From positions 1 through 11,867 of the forward strand of contig DCOH01000032.1 in NCBI GenBank assembly GCA_002322865.1: a stretch of DNA of 11,867 bases, given 5' to 3'. Source of the stretch: Sphingobacterium sp. UBA1575 (GTDB lineage: Bacteria; Bacteroidota; Bacteroidia; Sphingobacteriales; Sphingobacteriaceae). Positions within the stretch are counted from its first letter, which is position 1, and each line of letters opens with the position of its first letter. Positions 1 to 5,999 of this stretch are shown here, one piece after another. Under the pieces are notes generated by a model. That model searched no databases. It was not told the origin of the DNA and worked only from the letters and a program-made list of their open reading frames with translations. The position numbers and the translations under genes are program-made.

Positions 1-70
1 GTCATTGCGAGGAACGAAGCAATCTTTACACTGATCGAAAGATTGCTTCGTCGTACCTCCTCGCAATGAC
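1..70. repeat. Imperfect palindromic repeat (REP/MITE-like hairpin)
   Basis: The left arm (1-27, beginning GTCATTGCGAGGA) pairs with the right arm (38-70, ending TCCTCGCAATGAC) around a 10-nt loop (28-37). The only interruption is a 6-nt insertion, CGTACC at 52-57, in the right arm; all 27 left-arm bases otherwise have a partner. The GTCATTGCGAGG...CGAAGCAATC core is one I recognise from memory as a dispersed intergenic palindrome in many bacterial genomes, including Bacteroidetes. That makes it probably a non-autonomous repeat of REP or MITE type. It lies 7 bp past the nitroreductase stop codon, so its RNA could also act as a 3' stem-loop. No transposase is visible nearby. The window begins exactly at the element, so more copies could lie to the left. 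Confidence 0.8.
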
Positions 71-77
71 GGTTCCC

Positions 78-647
78 TTACTCTTCCCAGCGGATTTTCT
101 CAGCGATAGGTCCTCTTACCGGTTCTCTAGGCTCAGACTCATGATGTCCAACATAGAAAAACCCGATACATCTCTGATTAGGCTCCAGATTCAAAAAAGG
201 ACCAATATGATTGATCAATCCTGGCGTCGCCCAATACCCACCCAATCCCAAAGATCCAGCAGCTAACCACATATTCTCCACTGCAGCGGCAGTAGCAGCA
301 ATTTCCTCCCATTCCGGAACATCGCCGGTAAAATTCACCACAATAGCAATCGCCACATTCGAATCCGTAGCTTTCTTTGCCATGTTCTGTTCCGTCTGTT
401 CTGTATACTTCTCCGCAGGAGTTACTGACTTATAAATCCTCGCCAATTCATTTCCCAAACGGTTCAGCCCTTCCCCACGAAAAACCACAAAGCGCCAAGG
501 CTGCGTACGTTTATGGGTTGGAGCCGCATTGGCAGCTTCTAAAATGGTCAATATATCTTCACGGCTCACTTCCTCATTCGTAAAATTTGCCTGAAAAACA
601 GATCTACGAAATTGAATCGCCTTTAAAACTTCATTTTGTTGTATCAT
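78..647 (-). CDS. Nitroreductase family protein (FMN-dependent, YdjA-like)
   Basis: A predicted 189-residue cytoplasmic flavoprotein, of usual length for the short, single-domain YdjA-like nitroreductases. The N-terminal RRS at residues 14-16 is the typical phosphate/FMN-binding motif. AAPTHKRTQPWRF at 41-53 matches the conserved segment after the first helices. GLGGYW at 134-139 and the C-terminal VGHHE...PVRGP region are also family-typical. The family uses NAD(P)H to reduce nitro groups, quinones or other acceptors; the substrate cannot be told from sequence. The ATG start at 647 puts RRS at the expected distance. It is the last gene of the minus-strand run, 43 bp after pepT, and may be read from that operon or from a promoter in the gap, where TAAGTTTC at 666-673 is one base from the -7 consensus. 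Confidence 0.88.
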   Translation of the reverse strand: MIQQNEVLKAIQFRRSVFQANFTNEEVSREDILTILEAANAAPTHKRTQPWRFVVFRGEGLNRLGNELARIYKSVTPAEKYTEQTEQNMAKKATDSNVAIAIVVNFTGDVPEWEEIAATAAAVENMWLAAGSLGLGGYWATPGLINHIGPFLNLEPNQRCIGFFYVGHHESEPREPVRGPIAEKIRWEE

Positions 648-660
648 ATTACTTTTATTA

Positions 661-681
661 ATTAAGAAACTTACTCTTAAT
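661..681. repeat. Small dyad in the pepT-nitroreductase gap
   Basis: ATTAAGA at 661-667 and TCTTAAT at 675-681 form a perfect 7-bp inverted repeat around 7 nt. ATTAAGAAAC at 661-670 also recurs as a direct repeat at 690-699, overlapping the pepT stop codon. It could be a regulator site for the nitroreductase or a weak RNA hairpin. AT-rich dyads this short also arise by chance, so the functional reading is weak. Confidence 0.35.
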
Positions 682-690
682 AGTTTTTGA

Positions 691-1944
691 TTAAGAAACC
701 TCTTCCCATAAAGCCACGATATGCAATATGGTCAACACCGCTTTCTGCATATCCTGTACCGATACCCATTCTTGTTTACCATGGAATGCATGTCCACCAG
801 CAAAAATATTAGGACAAGGTAGCCCCATGAAAGATAACCTGGAACCATCGGTACCACCGCGGATACTTCTTTTCTCCGCCTTCATGCCGGCGCGTTCGAT
901 ACCCATTAAAGCAATATCAACCACACGAGGATGTTGATCCAACACTTCCTTCATATTGCGGTACTGTTCCGTCACCTCAAAGGTGAATTTTGCCTGCGGA
1001 TATTTAGCTAAAACCGATTTTACGATTTCTTCCAACTCCGCTTCATGCTTTGCTAGATTTGCGGTATCATGATCACGGATAATAAAACCTAAGCTAGCTT
1101 CTTCCACCGTTCCGCTCAAATTGGTTGGATGAACAAATCCATCCTTTCCAGAAGTGGTCTCTGGAGACAAACGATCCTTCGGTAAAGATTCGACAATCTC
1201 GGCTGCAATTTTCAGCGCAGAAACCATCTTATTCTTTGCATATCCAGGGTGAATGGAAACACCGTCGATCTTTATCTTTACTCCATCCGCAGAAAATGTT
1301 TCATCTTCCAAAGTTCCGGCACGCTCGCCATCCATGGTATAACCATAATCAGCACCAAGTTTCTTCAAATCTGCATGGTCTACTCCCCTTCCGATTTCCT
1401 CATCAGGTGTAAACAAGATCTTAATGTCCCCGTGCTTGATCTCCGGGTTTGCCATCAGGATACGCGCAGCATCCATAATCTCAGCAACACCGGCTTTATC
1501 ATCTGCACCCAACAAGGTTTTTCCAGAAGCAGTAATGATATCATTTCCGATCAGCTCCTTTAAATCCGGATGCTCCGAAAAACGGATCACCACATTTTCA
1601 TCATCTGGCAATACCAGATCCTGGCCTTGGTAATTCGGATGAACCAACGGCTTTACATCCGTACCGGATGAATCAGGCGAAGTATCCACATGCGAACAGA
1701 AACAGATTACAGGAACCTTTTTATCGGTGTTGGAAGGAATAGTGGCATATACATAACCCAAATCGTCCAAATGTGCATCGGTTATTCCCAATTGCAGCAA
1801 TTCTTCGACCAATAGCCTACTTAGATTTTTTTGCTTTTCTGTAGAGGGTACTGTAGTGGATTGTGCATCAGATTGGGTATCTATCTGCACATATCTTTTG
1901 AAATTTTCAGCAACCTGAAAATCATTAATATTATTAATTTCCAT
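691..1944 (-). CDS. pepT: Peptidase T (tripeptide aminopeptidase, M20B)
   Basis: A predicted cytoplasmic di-zinc tripeptidase that removes N-terminal residues from tripeptides in peptide turnover. All expected M20B residues are visible. HVD at 85-87 gives a metal His and the Asp that orients it. GADDK at 146-150 holds the bridging Asp148. TPDEE at 179-183 gives catalytic Glu182 and metal Glu183. MDG at 204-206 holds metal Asp205, and HAFHG at 385-389 holds metal His388. The dimerisation/lid domain lies about 213-325. At 417 residues it is close to the roughly 410 of E. coli PepT, and spacing between ligands is preserved. The ATG at 1944 is chosen because the N-terminus then aligns with the family and a TAnnTTTG element lies just upstream. 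It follows the DUF4197 gene by 31 bp. Confidence 0.95.
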   Translation of the reverse strand: MEINNINDFQVAENFKRYVQIDTQSDAQSTTVPSTEKQKNLSRLLVEELLQLGITDAHLDDLGYVYATIPSNTDKKVPVICFCSHVDTSPDSSGTDVKPLVHPNYQGQDLVLPDDENVVIRFSEHPDLKELIGNDIITASGKTLLGADDKAGVAEIMDAARILMANPEIKHGDIKILFTPDEEIGRGVDHADLKKLGADYGYTMDGERAGTLEDETFSADGVKIKIDGVSIHPGYAKNKMVSALKIAAEIVESLPKDRLSPETTSGKDGFVHPTNLSGTVEEASLGFIIRDHDTANLAKHEAELEEIVKSVLAKYPQAKFTFEVTEQYRNMKEVLDQHPRVVDIALMGIERAGMKAEKRSIRGGTDGSRLSFMGLPCPNIFAGGHAFHGKQEWVSVQDMQKAVLTILHIVALWEEVS

Positions 1945-1948
1945 GAAA

Positions 1949-1956
1949 CAAAGCTA
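1949..1956 (-). promoter_or_regulatory. Candidate -7 element before pepT (TAGCTTTG)
   Basis: Read on the minus strand, TAGCTTTG matches the Bacteroidetes -7 consensus TAnnTTTG exactly. It ends 4 nt before the pepT ATG, so a transcript from it would be leaderless or nearly so. I see no good TTTG at the -33 distance. An internal promoter in the run is therefore possible but weakly supported. Confidence 0.35.
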
Positions 1957-1975
1957 CGAATTAATACCTGAAAGC

Positions 1976-2776
1976 TTACTGTTTATCTGCCCAGCCAAAT
2001 ACACGTTGCAAAATATTGGAATCCCTTGCTCCACCAATATTCTGTCTGATCTTCAATTCCTGATCCGCAACCTTCACAAATAGCCCATCAATAGCTTTTT
2101 GGGTTACATATGCGGTCAGATTTGTTTCAATCTTCTTGCCCAAAGGCAATTGGTTATAAGCAGAAGTCAACTGCGTCCAATATTGAGTCACATTATTTTT
2201 GCCCATTGCTGATTCGATGATCGGGCTGAAGCGAGCGGTCAATTCCTGTGTGGTGCTGTTCCGAAAGAACGTCGTTGCAGCATCCTGCTTCCCACTCAAC
2301 AAAATATTGAAAGCATCGGTAATGGTCATTCTGGATAAGGAATTGATGAACACCGAAGAAGCTTCCTTCACGGCAGATTCTGCTGCACGGTTCATACTGG
2401 TGATGAATTGGTCGCAAAGACTACCCATACCTACTGCGCGCAAAGCTGATTCCACCTTTTTAGCCTCATCTGGCATCAAGATCCTAACCACCTGATCACC
2501 TAAGAAACCATCTTTTTTAGAAAGGATGGAAATACTTTGTTGAAGGCCATTATTCAATGCTTGCTTCACTCCAGAAGTTGCTTCCGCCTGCGTGATAGTT
2601 CCGGTAGCCGTTGAACCTGTCGAAGTAGAACCCGAAGTTCCTGTTGTTCCGGTTCCTGTTGAGCCTGTTCCTTGAGGAGGCAATCCAAATCCACCTTGAT
2701 TTAACGTATCACAACCGGAAAAAACCAATGTTGTGCTGCAAATCCCCAATATTCCTAATTTTTTCAATTGATTCAT
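1976..2776 (-). CDS. DUF4197 domain lipoprotein
   Basis: A 266-residue predicted lipoprotein of unknown function. The N-terminus is a short basic start, a hydrophobic segment (about 8-20) and the lipobox-like VFSGC, with Cys22 as the likely lipidated residue; Phe at -3 is less usual than Leu. A low-complexity linker rich in Gly, Thr and Ser spans about 36-60 and separates the anchor from the folded part. From about 65 to the end the sequence fits the mostly helical DUF4197 family: the GVKQAL start, ILMPDEAKK around 99-107, LSRMTITDAFNILLSG around 147-162, and a C-terminal RDSNILQRVFGW. No catalytic residues are known to me for this family. There is no acidic run after the Cys, so surface export is not indicated and the protein probably faces the periplasm. 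It sits 25 bp after the EEP-family gene. Confidence 0.85.
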   Translation of the reverse strand: MNQLKKLGILGICSTTLVFSGCDTLNQGGFGLPPQGTGSTGTGTTGTSGSTSTGSTATGTITQAEATSGVKQALNNGLQQSISILSKKDGFLGDQVVRILMPDEAKKVESALRAVGMGSLCDQFITSMNRAAESAVKEASSVFINSLSRMTITDAFNILLSGKQDAATTFFRNSTTQELTARFSPIIESAMGKNNVTQYWTQLTSAYNQLPLGKKIETNLTAYVTQKAIDGLFVKVADQELKIRQNIGGARDSNILQRVFGWADKQ

Positions 2777-2781
2777 AAGAT

Positions 2782-2789
2782 CAAAAGTA
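2782..2789 (-). promoter_or_regulatory. Candidate -7 element before the DUF4197 gene (TACTTTTG)
   Basis: On the minus strand TACTTTTG matches TAnnTTTG and ends 5 nt before the ATG at 2776. No clear -33 element is seen. It may mark a promoter that separates the lipoprotein, pepT and nitroreductase genes from the upstream hydrolase trio. Confidence 0.32.
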
Positions 2790-2801
2790 ATAAAAAGCTT
2801 A

Positions 2802-3644
2802 TTATTTTGACCAGATCAATTCTGCAAATACTGGAAAATGGTCTGATGGAAATTTATGCATATAGGTATCGGTTAAAATACCATATTTATGAACCTTGAA
2901 TGGAGGGGTGATGAAAATATGATCTATCCTACCCTTAGCCTTCAGCGATTTTGACCAACCGTTAAAGCTGGAATTTGGTTCGTACTTGATCGGTGCCAGG
3001 TCGTAAACATCCTTTACCACTCCACTATTTGCCAAGGTAAAATAAGCCTCGTTCTTCTCGTCGATATTAAAATCGCCTGTCAGGATCAACGGAAGATCCT
3101 TTGCGAATTCCTTTGCTTTTGCCAAGATCAATTTTGCACTTTCTCTCCTTGCTTCCACGCCCACATGATCAAAGTGAGTATTCATAAAGATGAATTTCTT
3201 CTTGTTTTTCAGGTCTTGGAAGATTCCCCAGGTACAGATCCTTGGCAAAGCCGCGTCCCATCCCTTATTGGGTTTAGTCGTCTCCGTAGGCGAAAGCCAA
3301 AAAGTGCCACTATTGATCACCTTAAACCTCTTGCTGTTGTAGAAAATCGCCGAATACTCTCCTTTTTCCGCGCCATCATCACGCCCTACCCCAATACTCT
3401 TAAAGCCAGGAAGAGCAGCCGACATATCGTCCATCTGTACTTTGAAGGCCTCTTGGACGCCAAAAATGTCAAATTCATGGAATTTGATCAGATCGGTTAC
3501 CGCATGTTTCCGGTCATCCCACATATTCCCTACATCCGAAGTGTTTTTCTGACGGATATTAAAACTGGCCACATTCATGCTTGTCTGGGCAAAACCAGAC
3601 AAGCTGATAGCCATTACCCCTAAGAACAAGAGCAACTTTTTCAT
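2802..3644 (-). CDS. Exported endonuclease/exonuclease/phosphatase family hydrolase
   Basis: A 280-residue metal-dependent phosphoesterase of the DNase I-like EEP fold with an N-terminal signal peptide. The hydrophobic core is at about 4-17, with predicted cleavage GFA|Q at 19/20. Conserved motifs appear in order: ASFNIR at 26-31, QE at 64-65 (metal Glu65), NTHFDH at 155-160 (catalytic His157), TGDFNID at 189-195 (Asp191, Asn193), GRIDHIF at 239-244, and the terminal SDHFPV with Asp268-His269. The active site is therefore complete. Substrates of exported members range over nucleic acids, sphingomyelin-like lipids, inositol phosphates and other phosphodiesters, and cannot be fixed here. Its start codon lies 1 bp from the stop of the upstream GDPD gene, which suggests translational coupling and a shared role in extracytoplasmic phosphodiester breakdown. 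Confidence 0.88.
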   Translation of the reverse strand: MKKLLLFLGVMAISLSGFAQTSMNVASFNIRQKNTSDVGNMWDDRKHAVTDLIKFHEFDIFGVQEAFKVQMDDMSAALPGFKSIGVGRDDGAEKGEYSAIFYNSKRFKVINSGTFWLSPTETTKPNKGWDAALPRICTWGIFQDLKNKKKFIFMNTHFDHVGVEARRESAKLILAKAKEFAKDLPLILTGDFNIDEKNEAYFTLANSGVVKDVYDLAPIKYEPNSSFNGWSKSLKAKGRIDHIFITPPFKVHKYGILTDTYMHKFPSDHFPVFAELIWSK

Positions 3645-3645
3645 C

Positions 3646-4407
3646 TTATTTATTTAAAATGGATTTCAATAATTCCGGTTGATCCGTCGTGATATAATCA
3701 ATCTTCTCCTTAATAAAATAGTTCATATCCTCTTCCGTATTCACCGTCCAAACGTTTGTTTTCAATTTTAATGCTTTGAATTCCTTGATCCAGTTTGGAT
3801 TCTTTTTGAACACATTGAAATGATAATCTACACCTGATAATTTTGCTGCTTTAACCTCTGCCGGCGTTTTATCCCCATTCAAATAATGCACCAAGGCTTT
3901 TTTGTTCAAGGATTTCAGTTTCAAACAAGCGTCCCAATCGAAGGCGATGTATTCTACCATCTTCTCCGCTTTCATCTTTTTAACAGCGGCAATTGAAAGT
4001 TCAGCTGCTTTCAGCGTTCTCTCCTTGCTCACCCGACTGGTTTTTAACTCATAGATCAATTTCGTCACTTTTTGACCCATTCCTGCTTTTAAATATTCTT
4101 CTATCGTAGGGATTTTCTCTCCGTTTGGATGTGCTTTGGCCAATAGTTCCTGGTAAGTGCTTTCTTCAATTTCAATTCCATAGAAATCATGGTCATGGTT
4201 TACCACCAATACATCGTCTTTCGTAAGATGTACATCAAACTCCGAACCCCATACTTTCTGGTCAATGGCAGCTTTTAGGGAGGCCAAGGAGTTCTGCGGG
4301 GCATTGGTATTTTTCCAAGCTCCACGATGTGCGATGATAGCGGTCTGTGCCGATAATCCAGTGTGGATCAATAAAGTCATAAGGGCAATTAATAGGGTGT
4401 TTTTCAT
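3646..4407 (-). CDS. Exported glycerophosphodiester phosphodiesterase (GDPD family)
   Basis: A 253-residue TIM-barrel hydrolase with a signal peptide (hydrophobic 4-18, predicted cleavage LSA|Q at 20/21). Family members cut glycerophosphodiesters to glycerol-3-phosphate plus an alcohol. Visible active-site features are AHRG at 26-29 (His27, Arg28), SEFDVH at 55-60 with metal Glu56 and Asp58, NHD at 70-72 (catalytic His71), YELK at 119-122 (metal Glu120), and the late VWTVN at 219-223 and YITTDQPE at 238-245. One deviation is PQNS at 37-40, where most relatives have PENT or PENS, so Glu is replaced by Gln. Length is normal for a single-domain GDPD. It is 11 bp after the phosphodiester glycosidase gene and 1 bp before the EEP gene. 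The enzyme probably acts in the periplasm on phospholipid head groups or other phosphodiesters. Confidence 0.9.
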   Translation of the reverse strand: MKNTLLIALMTLLIHTGLSAQTAIIAHRGAWKNTNAPQNSLASLKAAIDQKVWGSEFDVHLTKDDVLVVNHDHDFYGIEIEESTYQELLAKAHPNGEKIPTIEEYLKAGMGQKVTKLIYELKTSRVSKERTLKAAELSIAAVKKMKAEKMVEYIAFDWDACLKLKSLNKKALVHYLNGDKTPAEVKAAKLSGVDYHFNVFKKNPNWIKEFKALKLKTNVWTVNTEEDMNYFIKEKIDYITTDQPELLKSILNK

Positions 4408-4418
4408 TACTGTTATAA

Positions 4419-5270
4419 TTATTTAATATAGATGATATTTGCTACAGAACGTTGACCTTCATGGTCAAATTTTTTATTATCCGAAGGATAGTTTACAATA
4501 TGGTTTGGGGTTGCTCCCTTTACATACATGGTTGTACTGCCACCACCATCCAAGTTCATGGCATCTTTTGCACCCAACCAAGCCAAAACGCTAGCCAATT
4601 CCGGCAAAGACATGCCGTAGGATTGATTGCTTCTGCCATCAACCACCAATAAAATTAATTTATTTTTCTGAGTAATCGCAACGGCAGTCCGTGGATGGCG
4701 ATTGGTATTGAAGGGATTATTTCCGAGGGGAATGATCTGTTGGTCATGAATCAACAAAGGACCAGCTACCATTACATTGGCGGCTTTGGAAGTAACGGGG
4801 TCAATATCCATAGCCGAGGCCATCTGAACCTTTTTTCCATCCAATGTCAGGACGGCTGTTGCTCTACCGGCAATCTTGCCCCCTAGGTTTACGATCTGGT
4901 TATTCACGCGAATATAATCCACCGCACCACCATTCTTCATATCGAAAAACCCAGCATTGATGGCTGCCAAAGCATTGTTCTCTTCGGCAAACACACTGGT
5001 TTTCTTTAAGATTTTAGGATCTGCCGCAAAATGAACCTTCTTGGCATGTTTTTTTAAATCGATTTCTATCCAATTGATTTCCTGCTGGGCATTAAATAGA
5101 TTGGAAAAATGGCCTTGGTGCCAGGTAATACCTTTTTTTATTTCCTTACTGTTCCATTTAGTTTGAACAATGGTTAAGGAGTCCTGATTCTGCGCTGAGG
5201 CATTCAGATGCAAGAAGCAAGTGAATACTGCAACGAGGAGGCTTAGGTTTTGGAGATTTCGTTGAAGCAT
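4419..5270 (-). CDS. Exported phosphodiester glycosidase family protein (NAGPA/DUF2233 domain)
   Basis: A 283-residue protein with a signal peptide (hydrophobic about 9-22, predicted cleavage ASA|Q at 26/27) and a NAGPA-type domain. The domain is related to the enzyme that removes N-acetylglucosamine from GlcNAc-phospho-mannose. Key motifs are AINAGFFD at 103-110, VAGPLLI at 168-174, RHPRTAVAI at 191-199, VDGR at 210-213 and NLDGGGSTTM at 239-248, the most diagnostic stretch. Bacterial members are thought to cleave sugar-1-phosphodiesters, but natural substrates are mostly unknown. The frame is open to 5285, but that start would be TTG. I choose the ATG at 5270 because it leads straight into the signal peptide. 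It is the first of three tightly packed exported hydrolase genes. TAAATTCG at 5292-5299 (minus strand) is one base off the -7 consensus, but its nearest TTTG is only 15 nt upstream. Confidence 0.87.
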   Translation of the reverse strand: MLQRNLQNLSLLVAVFTCFLHLNASAQNQDSLTIVQTKWNSKEIKKGITWHQGHFSNLFNAQQEINWIEIDLKKHAKKVHFAADPKILKKTSVFAEENNALAAINAGFFDMKNGGAVDYIRVNNQIVNLGGKIAGRATAVLTLDGKKVQMASAMDIDPVTSKAANVMVAGPLLIHDQQIIPLGNNPFNTNRHPRTAVAITQKNKLILLVVDGRSNQSYGMSLPELASVLAWLGAKDAMNLDGGGSTTMYVKGATPNHIVNYPSDNKKFDHEGQRSVANIIYIK

Positions 5271-5271
5271 G

Positions 5272-5317
5272 TTTATTATTAACAAGTTCCACGAATTTAC
5301 CCATTTATTATTAACAA
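5272..5317. repeat. Two 14-bp direct repeats upstream of the phosphodiester glycosidase gene
   Basis: TTTATTATTAACAA occurs identically at 5272-5285 and 5304-5317 (TTGTTAATAATAAA on the gene's strand), offset by 32 bp, about three helical turns. The proximal copy ends one base before the ATG, and the distal copy lies just downstream of the HD-gene stop. They flank the weak -7 candidate at 5292-5299. They could be paired binding sites or a small local duplication; the AT-rich composition tempers the claim. Confidence 0.5.
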
Positions 5318-5327
5318 AACATTAAAC

Positions 5328-5999
5328 TTATCGTTCTCCGTTCCATTCGCCATAAAATTGTTGCAAAAACTCTTCCATGTGCTCATGTCGACCCTTTGCG
5401 ATCAACTTGGCCGCATCCGTATTCATTTTATCCTTCAACAAAAGCAATTTCTCGTAAAAATGATTGATCGTTGGGGCTGTGGTATTTTTATAGGCTTCCT
5501 TGGATTGATTCTCCAGGAAAGGGATTTCGGGATTGTAGATTTCCCGATTCTTATATCCACCATAATTGAATGCACGGGCAATTCCGATCGCACCGATCGC
5601 ATCCAAACGGTCAGCATCCTGTACCACTTCCAATTCCTTGGAATGGAACTTGACATCGCCCAGGGAAGCCTTAAACGACATGTTCAAAATAATGTTCTGC
5701 ACATGCGAAATGACTTCCTGTTCTGTTCCAAGAGATGCCAAAAATTCTCCAGCTATCCGCGGGCCAACGCTTTCATCACCGCCATGAAATTTGCTGTCCG
5801 CTATATCGTGGAGTAAAGCCGTCAGCTCACACACGAAAGGATCAGCCTCTTCGGTTTGAAGGATCAATTTGCAATTGTTCCAAACTCGTAGGATATGCCA
5901 CCAATCATGTCCAGATTCTGCATCCTTTAAGCGATCCTGCACGAATGCAGCGGTCTTATCAATAATCTCTTGCTGTTCCTTAGTCTTTACTGCCTTCAT
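5328..5999 (-). CDS. HD-domain phosphohydrolase (YedJ-like)
   Basis: A predicted cytoplasmic metal-dependent phosphohydrolase of the HD superfamily, 223 residues from the ATG at 5999. The HD core is clear: GHDWWHI at 30-36 supplies His35, LLHDIAD at 62-68 gives the His64-Asp65 doublet, and QDADRLDA at 127-134 supplies Asp130. An all-helical C-terminal part follows, with HFYEKLLLLKD at 180-190. This pattern and length match YedJ-type proteins, whose substrate I cannot assign. The frame is open to 6110, but that start would overlap the methyltransferase by 131 bp with sequence unlike the family. ATG at 5999 (20-bp overlap) or 6008 (29-bp overlap) are the realistic starts, and I prefer 5999. The overlap implies translational coupling to the RNA methyltransferase. 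Confidence 0.87.
   Translation of the reverse strand: MKAVKTKEQQEIIDKTAAFVQDRLKDAESGHDWWHILRVWNNCKLILQTEEADPFVCELTALLHDIADSKFHGGDESVGPRIAGEFLASLGTEQEVISHVQNIILNMSFKASLGDVKFHSKELEVVQDADRLDAIGAIGIARAFNYGGYKNREIYNPEIPFLENQSKEAYKNTTAPTINHFYEKLLLLKDKMNTDAAKLIAKGRHEHMEEFLQQFYGEWNGER

Noticed and set aside
1..70. CRISPR repeat or attachment site
   Set aside because: There is only one palindromic unit, with no spacers, cas genes, integrase or tRNA.
2610..2670. Possible gene fusion or repeat expansion in the DUF4197 gene
   Set aside because: The Gly/Thr/Ser-rich stretch is an ordinary flexible linker between a lipid anchor and a domain; frame and composition continue normally.
3165..3623. 152-codon plus-strand open frame opposite the EEP-family gene
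   Set aside because: It is antisense to a gene with a complete catalytic motif set, with no promoter or recognisable protein features.
5271..5285. TTG start for the phosphodiester glycosidase gene
   Set aside because: The ATG at 5270 directly precedes a normal signal peptide, and the five extra codons coincide with one of the 14-bp direct repeats.
5358..5816. 152-codon plus-strand open frame opposite the HD gene
   Set aside because: It mirrors the HD gene and shows no family motif.
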